64,000 nucleotides of DNA from Coniochaeta sp. PMI_546 (GCA_021432605.1 MU271155.1:1-64000), one strand, 5' to 3'. Counted from the first letter of the stretch, positions 43,565 to 54,077 are shown. Notes: a model not told the origin generated them from the letters alone. Translations and numbers: made by a program.

Positions 43565-45148
43565 CTAGACTAAAGCAATCTTTGACGCAAGCTCGCGTAG
43601 CCTAACCCTCACCATGACCGGCTCCATTGGCTCGAGGATGTGCACCGGCAACACGCCGTCATTCTTCGTCGGAATCTTGATCCGTCCACTCCCATTGGCA
43701 GCCTCGATGTCAAACGTAAGGAGAATCACGGCCACAAACGCAAGAATCTCGTTGATGGCAAAGTGCCGGCCAGGACACAGCGTCTTGCCACCACCAAATG
43801 CCCGGAAGGCTGCCGGATGTATCCCTCCTGAGAGCGTCTGCTGAACCTGCGGTCTCTCTTTCCTCTCAGCCGCAGGACCGTTTCCATTCGTCTGCTGCGT
43901 CTTCAAGAATCGCGTGTGGTCAAACACATCAACATCATCGCCCCAAATCCTCGAATCAGCATGTATAACGCCACCCGCAATCTGCACCACGCTCCCAGCT
44001 TTGACCACGTACTGCCCATTCGCCAATTCCGTATCCGTTTTAACAAGCCTGACCGAGTAAGTGTCCGACCCCAGACGAAGACACTCCCTCACCACCGCCA
44101 ACAGGGTCGGACATCCCGTCTTGAGCTTCTCAAGACTGATCTCACCACCGTCCGTGCACGCCCAAACTTCGCTCCTTACCTCGGCTAGCAACTCCCCTCT
44201 CGCAAAAGCCTGCAGCACAGTCCAAAACGTCGTAGTAGCCGTGTTCACAATACCGGCAAATAGAAAGCTGACCTCGCTCCGGGCCGCGGCCTGGATACTG
44301 AACCCATGCTCTGTCGCGATCCTGAGCCTCTCCCTGATTATATCGGGGACATCATCCCCCTCATGTCGTCCAGCATGTATCCAGTCCTCAAACGCAGCTA
44401 CCAGCTTCTCACGTCCCTTATAAGCCTTCCGCGCAGTAAGCCGAGGGAACACCCCGGCCAGTAGCCCCCCCAAACCGTGGTCGAAGTCCCAGAACGCGTC
44501 CTCCAGATCGGGGGACGAGGCGAGAGGGTTATTTTCCCCGTAGAGCAAGCGTCCTGTTCCCTGTGCGACGAAGTGGCGTACCCAGACCAGCAGGTCGGGC
44601 ACTTCCTCTCCTCTGCCGGATAGCTGCACAGAGCGAGCTTCAACGTACTGCCCCACCTGCTCGGCAAGCTCCCTCGCCGCAGCTAGACTCAGACGCTCCA
44701 AATCCCTTCCAGGACCAAGGTAGGAATACACCATGTCATGCATATCGGTCAGGAATCCGCCAGGCTCATCTATATGTTGCCTCACAATCTCCACAGTCGC
44801 CGAATCAAGTCCGAGCACTCGGTGGGTGATATCCGGCACCAGTGGTGTAAACGAGAGCGTCTTCGACGCCCGCTGAACGGCTGCTGCTAGCGACGGGTCT
44901 GTGACGATGTACAGTCGCGAGAACGGGACTGGTAGGGTGAAGATAGGAAGTTGACGGTTGCGCAGGCCGATCTGCTTGAGATACCGTCCGCCTTGCAGGG
45001 CCATCCCGACCAGTGGGCCGACGAACGGCAGCCGGGAGGGGAGGATAGGTGGTTCATTAGGATGACGAGGACGGGTTTGCAGGCGGTACAGGGCAAGGTA
45101 GAGTGTGAGGATGAGGACCGCAGCCAACTGCACATGTAGCGCATCCAT
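43565..45148 (-). CDS. Cytochrome P450, CYP7/CYP8-like
   Basis: This is an intronless frame of 527 residues from ATG 45,148 (MDALHVQLAAVLI). Longer in-frame upstream ATGs overlap the neighbouring gene and lack a membrane anchor, so I prefer this start. There is an N-terminal anchor (about residues 5-20), then the Pro-rich PILPSRLPFVGPLVG. Helix I reads FAGIVNTATTTFW, with Asn where most P450s carry the oxygen-activating acidic/Thr pair, as in CYP7 and CYP8 (sterol 7-alpha-hydroxylase and prostacyclin synthase types). ExxR is ECLR, and the heme loop is FGGGKTLCPGRHFA. A sterol, oxylipin or other lipid substrate is inferred, not shown. The OXLD1-like gene stops 76 bp upstream on the same strand. 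Confidence 0.9.
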   Translation of the reverse strand: MDALHVQLAAVLILTLYLALYRLQTRPRHPNEPPILPSRLPFVGPLVGMALQGGRYLKQIGLRNRQLPIFTLPVPFSRLYIVTDPSLAAAVQRASKTLSFTPLVPDITHRVLGLDSATVEIVRQHIDEPGGFLTDMHDMVYSYLGPGRDLERLSLAAARELAEQVGQYVEARSVQLSGRGEEVPDLLVWVRHFVAQGTGRLLYGENNPLASSPDLEDAFWDFDHGLGGLLAGVFPRLTARKAYKGREKLVAAFEDWIHAGRHEGDDVPDIIRERLRIATEHGFSIQAAARSEVSFLFAGIVNTATTTFWTVLQAFARGELLAEVRSEVWACTDGGEISLEKLKTGCPTLLAVVRECLRLGSDTYSVRLVKTDTELANGQYVVKAGSVVQIAGGVIHADSRIWGDDVDVFDHTRFLKTQQTNGNGPAAERKERPQVQQTLSGGIHPAAFRAFGGGKTLCPGRHFAINEILAFVAVILLTFDIEAANGSGRIKIPTKNDGVLPVHILEPMEPVMVRVRLRELASKIALV

Positions 45149-45224
45149 GGCTCCAGTTGCAAAGACACGCGCTACTCTGCCGCACATAACATTGTCAGTA
45201 GCCATCTCCCCCAAGCTGGACGTT

Positions 45225-45611
45225 TCACCACTCAAAAGCCCCAGGCATCCTTCTCGTCCTCCTTGACTCGGCTTCATTTCCTTTCTCGCTTTCAGCAAGA
45301 AAATGCGTATCCTCTTGCTCCGCCTTCTCCTCCCGCACAACCATGGCCTCGTCGGCGTCCTTGCCCTCCCACTTGACCCAGCACTCCTTCCACACCTTCA
45401 GCTCGTCGGCGTAGTTGTCCATCACGCAGGGATGGCAACTACTCCCGCAACAGTCTCCGGGCGCCGGCCTGACCGGTCGGTCGGGACATGTCGCCTTTGC
45501 TATGAGCTCTCGCTCTCGGACCGGTGCCAGGCGGGTCTTGAGGAGCTTCACGAGGGTTGGAGACCGGTCGAGCGGATTGAATGAGGGTTTGGACTCCGAG
45601 CCCGCGGCCAT
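45225..45611 (-). CDS. OXLD1-like protein (oxidoreductase-like domain)
   Basis: A single-exon frame of 128 residues from ATG 45,611. The core PGDCCGSSCHPCVMDNYADE followed by LKVWKECW matches the short Cys-rich oxidoreductase-like domain (OXLD1 family), whose conserved pattern is P-x-x-CC-x-x-x-C-x-x-C-V-x-x-Y-x-x-x-L. Members are small, often mitochondrial proteins without an established reaction. The tail is charged (Glu/Arg-rich). An alternative ATG 17 codons upstream exists. It lies just 5' of the P450 on the same strand, with only 76 bp between; whether they share a transcript is unknown. Confidence 0.78.
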   Translation of the reverse strand: MAAGSESKPSFNPLDRSPTLVKLLKTRLAPVRERELIAKATCPDRPVRPAPGDCCGSSCHPCVMDNYADELKVWKECWVKWEGKDADEAMVVREEKAEQEDTHFLAESEKGNEAESRRTRRMPGAFEW

Positions 45612-46340
45612 GGTTGGAATTTGAGTTGATTTGAGTGAAGTAAAAAGGCACAAGAAAGCCATCTAAGGGCAGAAATCGATAATGCGTGAAAGAGACTGGG
45701 TGGTTTACTTACCGTACAGAGCTGGCTACCTTAGTCGATTACTTGCTGCCCCGGTTTTGCCCGAAATCGGTCTCGCAAAGCAGGAAAAACGACTCGGCGC
45801 TAACGTAGAATAAACAGGTCTTAGACTAAGCTGGTTTGAGCATCTATCTGTTGCCTTTGGAAAGAGCCAAGTGAAAAGATACAAGCAAGTCAGCCTTACA
45901 GTGATTTTCCCCTTGCGCGGTGTGGCGATGTTACGAAGGTCGGGGGGAAGGGGGACGGCAAGTTACAGATGGGTACTAAAAGGGCGAATGTCTAAGCACG
46001 AGGAAACACCGCAAAGAGATACTTGGTAGAGAATACAATGCAAAAAGCGACAACATCAGACGTGAGTGTCAACTCCAGAGTTCACCGCCGCCCGGCAATG
46101 GCTACAGTATTATCGTCGACTCATCCATGGATGAATACGTGGTAGACACGTCTCACCTCAAAGACCAGAGAAATCGTCCCACGGGCTGGAGCTAGGACTA
46201 TCGTCCCTTCTTAAACAGTGTCTCCTGGGGCGGGGTAACAAACGGCCAAATTGCATTTGTGGTGATTACCGACCTCCTTATTTTACAAATACTACGCAGT
46301 AGTCTGCATACCCACCCTGGTAGACGCCAAACTTGAAGGG
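45612..46340. other. Intergenic region
   Basis: This is 729 bp: the promoter of the OXLD1-like gene and the 3' flank of the TPR gene. No coding frame or structured element was recognised. Confidence 0.5.
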
Positions 46341-47122
46341 TCAGATCGACCAAAAACAAACCAAATCATCAAAGTCCACGGTATCCAGTTCTCGCGGTTC
46401 CTCGTTTGGCAGGATTTCGCGTCGAAGCACCTTGGCCCGCTCTATCCAGCGGTTTCCCAGCTCTATGTTCTCTTCGCTCCCCATGGAAATCAGGTGAGTT
46501 CCGCGCAGGAATGACGAGCGCGCTGACTCGTTCTTGAACCACTGTCGATCCCCCCAAATACTCAGGGCTCGGTCGAGGTAGTTCCTGTGTGTAATGTGTT
46601 GAGAAAACGCTCGTACTAGAATGACTGAAACTCGTACTTACTGTGCCAGAGCGTGTTCTTTGCGTCGGATATAGTGTTCCGCCAGCTTATGGCACGTATC
46701 GGCGGTGCGATGGTTGACACGTCCCAATGTTGAATCATACTGTTTGAGGCAGTCCTTGTGAATAGCGAAGGACTCGTCCCAGAGCCTACTGGCAGCCGCA
46801 TAGTCGCCTTGCGTCTCCAGCTGCATGGCTTTGCTGGCTCGGACGTTGCCAAGTGCCTGGAGGGCTCTTCCAGTCCTGACGGACCTTGGTCAGCAAGTGT
46901 CCCGAATGTTATGGTTGAACGGCAATTGTTGGGGACCTCATCCTCTTTGACTTATTTGTAGGACACCTTGTCCAGCTTTCCGTGGAGCTTCTCGCGTTGC
47001 ATGAGGAGATCGGTCAGCGTCTTGTCTGCGTCGTCAAGCTCCCCCTGAATCCAATGTGCCAGACCCAGGTTGCAGACAGGAAAGCCGAACTCATCCGGGT
47101 CCACATAGATAGCTTTGAGCAT
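46341..47122 (-). CDS. Tetratricopeptide-repeat protein, short, with irregular splice donor
   Basis: Exons on the - strand are 47,122-46,956, 46,875-46,642 and 46,584-46,341, giving 214 residues. TPR helices are clear: FPVCNLGLAHWIQGELDDA, TGRALQALGNVRASKAMQLE, DYAAASRLWDESFAIHKDC and RTADTCHKLAEHYIRRKEH. The second intron (57 bp, GTAAGT...CAG) is normal. The first one joins in frame only if the donor is ATAAGT (AT instead of GT), giving DKVSYKTGRAL; the rest of the intron, including a TGCTGACC branch site and CAG acceptor, is good. The alternative in-frame choice is a weak GTCCTA donor with a CAAG acceptor. The start is also abrupt for this family, whose members usually carry more N-terminal repeats, so the gene may be truncated or decaying. 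Confidence 0.55.
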
Positions 47123-47836
47123 CTAGATGTAGAGATGAGATGTAGCCGAAGGGGAAGCCTGAGAGAAGTTGGAGGGGCGGGCTTATCGTCGCACCTCTTC
47201 GTTACAGACTCAGACATCGAAGCTGTACCTGGCTTTGGTGGCTCAATAAGGGCGAGTTTGAGAGGTTAAGGGGATCTGCCGCTGGCGGCTGCATGACGGA
47301 TGATATCCCGACACTCCCAGACCAACGTTTGTCGCCTACTCTACAGGTGAGCAGAGGCTTAGACTGAGGGAACTCGGTGCGTCACCTACCTGCTAAGTTC
47401 ACTAGCCTGGAGTTATTGGACAAGAGTGAGGAGATTTGCGTGTGATAGGGCCAGGTGGCCGAGCTATTGAGCTGCGGAGGGAACACGACGATGCGATTGT
47501 GGGAAGAGACCAGGAGCAGGAGCTGGCCACCAATAATGTCGAGATCGAAGCGTTCCAGTCACAGTCGGTCATACTGGCCGGTCTTCTCAGGAACATCATA
47601 ACCCGAGACCCAAACAGGCACGGACTTGTGTGCAGGCCACATACTTTGCTATTTCCATTCCTAGGTTCTAATCTTTCGATGAGACATCCCATGAGCAGAA
47701 AGCGTGAAGACCTATCAATATTGAACCCGAAGGAAAACATTCGGCTTGATCGCCTCGCTGACGGTGTCTGGCAAATTCTAATCCTGGCGGTATGCTCTCG
47801 TATGGCGGACAGCATCTCTGGTGGCTTTCATGGAAG
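47123..47836. other. Intergenic / possible lost 5' part of the TPR gene
   Basis: This is 714 bp with overlapping frames of 130-160 codons on both strands, none with recognisable motifs. It may include degenerate upstream sequence of the TPR gene, but I could not match it to TPR helices. Confidence 0.4.
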
Positions 47837-48962
47837 TCAAGCATCGGTCACATCCGCAACGCGCTGCACGTCCAGTGTCCTCCCGCCGTATGCGGCTACG
47901 GCTTCGATGGCCTTGTGAACAGCCTCCACCTCCTCAGCCTCCATGCCAACCCTTAGACAAGCCCTTAGATGCCAGTATGTCGGCCCACGCAAATTCTGAG
48001 TCATGATGGCTGGGAGAACGACCAGCTCCGTCTCTTGCATGCTCAAGATTCGATGGTCTGACAGGAAGAGGCCATAGGAAACGTTTACCGAGATCCAGGC
48101 TGTCAGTCGTTAGCAGCTTATTCACCATAGAACCGAGACGGGAAGGGAGACCGAGTGCTGGGCTTTGCTAGGGCCTTTGGCAGGTACTCACGTATATCCA
48201 GATGGGACTGCAGCGTCTTGACATGGCCACCCTTCTCGCTCTTGTACAGAACCTTGAGGACCTTGGCTGCGCGCTCGGAAGTTTCAGGACCAATCTGCCA
48301 ATCGGCTCTGCGCGACCTGATTTAGCAATCTGAACCTGCGGCATGGGCGTTGTGCTCCTCACCTCGAGCAAGAGTAGTCCCGGTCCTCGGGCTTCTCGAC
48401 GTCCGAAATCGACGTGATGGCTTCAATTACCACGGGGATTCCGTTGATAATGATGCACTTGACCAATGCCTCCCGCATGCGACGAACCAAAGCTTGACGG
48501 GCTTCTGAAGTCTGGTACTGGGTTTGGGCGACCAGGTGCTGGTAGAGGCGACCAGCAAGCTGCTGCTGCCCGGTGCCAACGAACGACGCGAGCTAATGTA
48601 TCCATGGAGTCAGCGACCGGATGAAGAACGAATAGGACCTCGGAGGCCACATAAAGGGACGAAAGGGTGCGTACAACGGTCAGATACCATCCGTGCTCTC
48701 GGAACCGATACGGAAATTCGGCCTCGACTTTCGCGAACAGGTCTGTCAGGGACTGCGGAACTGCAGAAGCTGAGGCGTCGGTGTTGCTCATGGTTAGCGA
48801 GGTTGTGGAATGGCGCCTATTGCCTGAAGACGAGCTGAATGAGATGGGGATTAGGCGGAGGTCGGAGTGACGAGCCCTGCCAGGCAAGATAAAGGTGCCA
48901 GCATGGCGATATCGGAGGATGCCATTGCAGGAACGACGAGCCTGACGGGAAAGAGCAAACAT
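47837..48962 (-). CDS. AhpD-like (carboxymuconolactone-decarboxylase-fold) protein
   Basis: Four exons, 48,962-48,675, 48,592-48,363, 48,316-48,192 and 48,099-47,837, join in frame to 301 residues (244 if the ATG at 48,791 is used). Introns are 82, 46 and 92 bp. The longer form adds an Arg/Ser-rich, almost acid-free leader (MFALSRQARRSCNGILRYRH...) typical of mitochondrial import. The body is SEARQALVRRMREALVKCII, WISVNVSYGLFLSDHRIL, then LVVLPAIMTQNLRGPTYWHL and AIEAVAAYGGRTL, the pattern of fungal AhpD-like proteins. The peroxidase CxxC pair of bacterial AhpD is not seen (single Cys in the equivalent helix), so alkylhydroperoxidase activity is doubtful. Confidence 0.8.
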
Positions 48963-49396
48963 CGCTGCGCAGGAATGGAGTAGGTACGAATGGCACAGAG
49001 ATGTGTTGACCAAGAAGGAGACGTAACCTGCATTTGTTGGCACCACAGAACAACCTGGAAGAGAATCACGAAAGTCCCGGCTTAGATTGTCTTGCTACCT
49101 AGGTACCTAGTAGTACTTTCCTCAACCAAGTCTCTCAACAGTTGAAAACCAAAAGCATCTAATTACCTTACCTTCCATAGACAGCACAGACCTAAGGTAC
49201 CTAGGTAGGTACGCTTGAATGACGGACAATATCTCTCCTCTAGGACAAACAAACCTCGTGCGCCGAAAAGCCCTTTCTTTACTCACAACCTAGCAGACTT
49301 TGTCTCCCGCAACTTCTCCTTGAGAGCCAACGCGAACAAGTATTCAAGAAGATGCTAATCAGGGTCTCGATGTCATCTTCTGGAACATAGCAGTTA
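48963..49396. other. Divergent intergenic region
   Basis: 434 bp between the AhpD-like gene and the amidase. It contains repeated CCTAGGTACC/CTTAGGTACC-like palindromic words (near 49,100-49,210). No gene is seen. Confidence 0.4.
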
Positions 49397-51761
49397 ATGG
49401 GCACGTCGGACGAGGAGTTCGAGATCAATGTCGGTGATGTTCGATACCTCTTGGTCCCAAGTCAAGAGGTTGGTGGATCTTTGAGAAACCTCTACTAGCC
49501 CGGAGTGTCCCGCTGATTGACGCAGAACTTCCTTCAAGGTATCGGCTTCAAGACCGAGTTTCCTACCTTGTTACTTGTCCTCACGACTAAAGCTGGTGAG
49601 AGCCTCACCGCGTCGACCCTCCGCGAGTTTCGTACGAATGTACTCAACCGAGATGATGTTTTCCGACCCGAGTTCTTTACAAATGTCGTTTTTGTTGGAG
49701 CAAAGGAAGCGGACCTTTGCATTGAACCCAGCGCGCTTGATGAGTTGGCTATATGGGGCGTGAAGTCAAAGGCATTTGTGGCCGCAAACGGGACACCAGT
49801 TGTTCCGCCGGGGCCTTACGTGTTTGAGCGAGGGAAGACCTGGCAGCCATGGCGGATCTATCACGACTTCAACTCATGTTTCATGACTGCGTTCAAACCT
49901 TCACCGAGCGCCCCCACCAGATAAGTTTCACCCTCGGCCGTGATGACAGACGCTGAAAGCTAACCCCTCTCTACTCTGGTGGCAGTTGACGATCCTCAGG
50001 CTGGCACCAACGGCAGGGTTGTTGTGCCTTCTCGCTGCTATTACAAACCGTCTAAGCTGCGTCCTCTCGATGGTATCAGAATCAGCGTTAAAGACAGTAT
50101 CGACATTGCTGGCCACAAGACCACCCTGTGCAATCGGGCATGGACGGAACTATATCCTGCCAAGACCAAGACCGCTGCGTGCGTCCAAGTCCTCATTGAC
50201 GCCGGTGCTATCATTGTTGGGAAGGTGAAGCTTCAGGCCATGATCATGCGAGAAGAGCCACTGGAATGCGTCGAGTTCACTGCTCCCTTTAACCCTCGAG
50301 CCGACGGCTATCAAGTTCCATCTGGAAGTAGCCACGCTAGCGCGGCAGGAATTGCCTCCTACGACTGGCTTGACTTCTCTTGGTTCAGACAGTATGTGTA
50401 CAAGACACATGGGAACCACGAAGCTCCTGCTAATCTGGTTTCTAGCGAACGGAAGTGGCCGTAAACCCGCGTCCTATAACGGGTGCTTCTCGATTCGTCC
50501 ATCCACAGGCATCATGAACACTGATGGAGTTGTGGCCTTCTTCCCGTAAGTAAGTCCCAAATTCCACCGCAGTGAAACATACTGAAGTTACGGTGTCTAT
50601 GAAAGGGAGTTCGATATGCCTGTTTTCTTTGGCAGAGACATCTCCAGATTCTCAGAGTTCATCTCCGTGTGGTACGGCGAGTCTCCGATGCTCCGAGCTC
50701 CTTCCAAGGTTTGACTCATCTACCCGATAAAGCTTAACTCTTACTAGCTCCCTGTCAACATTTACTATCCATCAGACTATCTTCCCACTCCCAACGTGGC
50801 GCAAACTCGTCTCATCGATCGTTTTGTTTCAGGCCTTGAGTCCTCCCTGGGCGCAAAACGGACATTAATCTCTTTGTCTGAACTATGGAAACAGGAATGC
50901 CCCGATGGAGCTGAGCATGCAGACCTCGCTGTATATCTCGCAACAGTATGTTCCTACCTATCTGTTTTGCAAGCCAGAACAATCTTACTAATGCCGTGTA
51001 GGTTGGAATTTATCCCTTCTATCACGACCAATACCATAGGCTTGCTGATTTCCGGAAGGAATACGAGAACAAATATGGAAAACCACCATTTGTTCACAGA
51101 GCTTTGCACTGGCAGTGGTGAGAATGGGCACGGGATTTTCGAAGCTACGAAGAGATTGCTGACATACCGGCGACAGGAAAGTTGGCATGTCGATCTCGCA
51201 TGAAGAGCGAGACGAGTGCTGGCGCCGCGGGGAGTTTTACCGGCACTGGCTGCTTGAGAAGATATTTGCGGCAGACAGAAAAGACTCAGTGTCTGTCATG
51301 GTCCTCCCAATAGAGGTTGGAAAGCCAAGCTACCGTGATGCAGAGCTACCGTAGGTCTCGAGCACATCAAACACCCTCGGCCAAGACTAACTAAGTCTCA
51401 GACCCTACTCCCTGCTCAGCGGATATGCTGCGTTGCACATGTCTCCAATTGCACGGGCACCTGAGGTTACCGCGCCAGGTAAATATAGGACAAGCTGCAT
51501 AGGACCTTGAATCGTAGCTTACATTGAATAGTGGGCGAGATCACGTACATGTCCAATGTCACCAAGCGAGAAGAGCCTCTTCCCATTGCGGTATCGGTTA
51601 TTGGAGCCCCGGGTAAGATACCTTTGACCTTTTTGCCCCTTTGCTACCAGCTGACAATAACTATCGTAGGCACAGATCTGATCCTTGTGGACTTGGTGGA
51701 GAAGGGGATGAAAGACGCAGGTCTACCTGTGACAGTCAAGACCGGACGATCCTTATATTAG
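49397..51761 (+). pseudogene. Amidase-signature enzyme, probably recently broken
   Basis: The order of parts follows long fungal amidases. An N-terminal domain starts at ATG 49,397 (GDVRYLLVPSQE) and is joined over a 57-bp intron (49,469-49,525). The catalytic Lys is in LDGIRISVKDSIDIAG, the cis-Ser in SGSSHASAAGIASYDWL, and the nucleophile region is NGSGRKPASYNGCFSIRPS. Later exons carry EFDMPVFFGRDISRFSEF and VGIYPFYHDQYHR, and the end is GTDLILVDLVEKG...VKTGRSLY. Two lesions stand out. The donor near 49,920 reads GATAAGT, and no GT donor there gives an open, in-frame join. At YDWLDFS (about 50,376) two bases appear to be missing, because LGSDT-NGSGR can only be read in the next frame. All other introns splice cleanly in frame, so the loss looks recent, or one lesion could be a sequence error. 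Confidence 0.65.
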
Positions 51762-52451
51762 AATATGAGAAAGACTTGTCTGTCAGGCTGTCTCTGGTAT
51801 ACTTGCCACGAAAGTACTGGACGGTATTTCTTTCCTTTCTTGCCTCAGGATGAAGAGCGGTATGGTAGCACAAGCGAGGGATATACCCCGGCTGTTAGAA
51901 GCTAAGAACGCGACTACGCTTTGTGAACAGCAGCTGCTTTACCTACAGGCAGGCAATCAGTAGAACCTGGAGCGTATACCTCATGGTCACACTTTTTGTT
52001 GTGGCACAGCACACTATTGCGGCCCAACTCACGTTTCAGCTATAGCCTCACTTTTCCGAGGACAGATACTGTCCAGCCAAGGTAAGGTACCTATCTCCCT
52101 CCCTGTTTCCCAGATCGCACGCTATACGCCATCGTTTTCGCGGCTAAGATGCGCCTCCGCCACCCTCTGTAGTATAACTAAGGTACACCTATGTAAGTCA
52201 GATGGAAGCCCAAGCACATCCTACCACATATACGCAGCTTCCCCTCGTCGGACTACCCTTTCCTGTGGTTCTTTTAGGATGTGCCTCACCGAGAATCATA
52301 TTTACATCGAGTGCAAGAACGCAACCACTAGCAAAGTTCATAGATACAACGGCAGCTGTAATGTCTCGCAATCAAAGTGAGGTTCCCACCCTATAACGTG
52401 ACTCTTTCCCGGCTAACGAGTAGACCAGCACCTGCCAATTTCCGGCAAAAC
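51762..52451. other. Intergenic region
   Basis: 690 bp: the 3' flank of the amidase and the promoter/leader of the CorA-like gene. There are two small frames, without motifs. CTAAGGTAC-type words occur near 52,080 and 52,180. Confidence 0.45.
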
Positions 52452-54077
52452 ATGGAGTCTCTCTCCAGGCGGTCAAGCAAGAACCATGCGTATACCAGAC
52501 CAGACTTATGGAACCTAAGCCACTATCTAAGCGATGTCTCCACCCAGCGAACCTATTCCTTTCCTGAAGACACCACCTCCGATGGGTCTAAGGAGCGTAC
52601 CGATAACGACTTCCTCCTAACTCACGGTATAAGAGATGGCCATACTGCTCGTTTTGCAGCTTCGACGATCGGATTGTCCCAATTCAAGGACCACAAGCCC
52701 TCACCAGGACCGAGCCTCATCTTCATGCGAGGCTTTGCCTCCCCGCAATGGTTAAGCGCTGTCGGGGAATTGCACAAGCCTAGCCCTGAGCTTTATCGCC
52801 GCCATCTAGACTTCCTCGCATTCACATCAGGTAGCCGGAATTTATACTCGTCACCGTTACTGCCGTCATCGTCTGCTCGAGTCTTCCAATTAACTATTTC
52901 CCCCATTTGCACCCGAAATGTCGGGGTCTCGGGTTATGAGCCGGAAGACTTGCGGGTAGCCCGGCGGTCAGAGTCAGAGGCGATGACGACCTATTACAAG
53001 CAGCTACACATCAAAGCTAAGGTAGCTGATTCCGTTGTCCCCAAGTGCCTCATCTTGAGTAAGCAGGAATATGTTTTGGAGCAGACTATCACCGTTGAAG
53101 TCGGGCCGCCGAGCGAAAATTGGCATGCCGTCATATGGCTGGACAGCGGAAGAGATCTGTCTCAAAGCGTCCATGGGCCCTGGAATCCTTGGCCCGGTAC
53201 GCGGGCCTGGGAAACGTACTTCTTACCAGTGATCGTCCACCAAGCGGCGGATCAGGTCCCAGCCCAACAGGGGGGGTGTACAGGACCGCAACCACCGCCA
53301 AGTGACTATCCGACCTCGGGTCAAGCCAGCCGTTCCAACCAAGCTCACGAGGAGGAGTGGAGAGCCGCGCAAAGCATCTGTCTGCTTCCTTCTCAGTATG
53401 GGTCCCGCCTCGACAAGGACCTTGCCAGCCAGGATGCATTATACGCCCTCAGTGAGCTCTTCCGCTTCGCCGCCTCGGCCGAAGTCCAATTCCTGAACCT
53501 GCTCCACAAGAAAATCGAGCAGGAGCTCTCCTTTGTCGGGGGAGCCGAACAGGTTTATCGACGTGATGCTGTCTCGCTTTTGAACTTGAAATACATCAAA
53601 ACGCAGCTGCAGCGGCACGCGCAGGGTCTGGCCGAGAACATCAGCATCCTGCGCAACCGGAGGTCTCTCGACTGGCCGCGCGTCAGCGACGACGTCGCCG
53701 CGGCGGAAGAGACGGCCGTCCTGCTGCTTGCCGACTTCGAATACCTGCTCCGGCGTGCCGAGATGCTAGCTCGCGACTGCGAGCACGGCATGACGACCCT
53801 GGCCAACAGCTCTGTGCTGCAGGAGACAAAGCACTCGGCCAATATGGCCATGACTGTGAAGCGGCTTACCACGATTGGGACAATTTTTATCCCTTTGTCG
53901 TTCGTCTGCTCGGTGTGGGGGATGAACTTTAAAGAGCTAGGGACCGGCTCGCAGCCTCTATGGATGTGGTTCGCCACTGTTGCCCCGGTCGTACTAATTG
54001 CTTACCTTGTTTATCGGTGGGATTTTCTGACGAGTTTTTATAATGAGAGGAAGGCAAAAGGCCGTGATAAAGGGTAG
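52452..54077 (+). CDS. CorA-like Mg2+ transporter-family membrane protein
   Basis: An intronless frame of 541 residues from ATG 52,452 (MESLSRRSSKN). The large N-terminal soluble part ends in a long helical region (about 330-470, with ELFRFAASAEVQFLNLLHKK and TQLQRHAQGLAENISILRNR), as in CorA stalks. Two C-terminal membrane helices follow: LTTIGTIFIPLSFVCSVWGMNF and LWMWFATVAPVVLIAYLVY. The GMN selectivity motif closes the first helix. Fungal members of this expanded family sit in the plasma membrane or vacuole, and many have no proven transport role. A Pro/Gln-rich low-complexity insert lies near residues 285-325. It is convergent with fbp1. Confidence 0.88.
   Translation: MESLSRRSSKNHAYTRPDLWNLSHYLSDVSTQRTYSFPEDTTSDGSKERTDNDFLLTHGIRDGHTARFAASTIGLSQFKDHKPSPGPSLIFMRGFASPQWLSAVGELHKPSPELYRRHLDFLAFTSGSRNLYSSPLLPSSSARVFQLTISPICTRNVGVSGYEPEDLRVARRSESEAMTTYYKQLHIKAKVADSVVPKCLILSKQEYVLEQTITVEVGPPSENWHAVIWLDSGRDLSQSVHGPWNPWPGTRAWETYFLPVIVHQAADQVPAQQGGCTGPQPPPSDYPTSGQASRSNQAHEEEWRAAQSICLLPSQYGSRLDKDLASQDALYALSELFRFAASAEVQFLNLLHKKIEQELSFVGGAEQVYRRDAVSLLNLKYIKTQLQRHAQGLAENISILRNRRSLDWPRVSDDVAAAEETAVLLLADFEYLLRRAEMLARDCEHGMTTLANSSVLQETKHSANMAMTVKRLTTIGTIFIPLSFVCSVWGMNFKELGTGSQPLWMWFATVAPVVLIAYLVYRWDFLTSFYNERKAKGRDKG

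Noticed and set aside
47436-47918. 160-codon + strand frame antisense to the end of the AhpD-like gene
   Set aside because: It overlaps the 3' coding exon of a well supported gene and has no motifs of its own.
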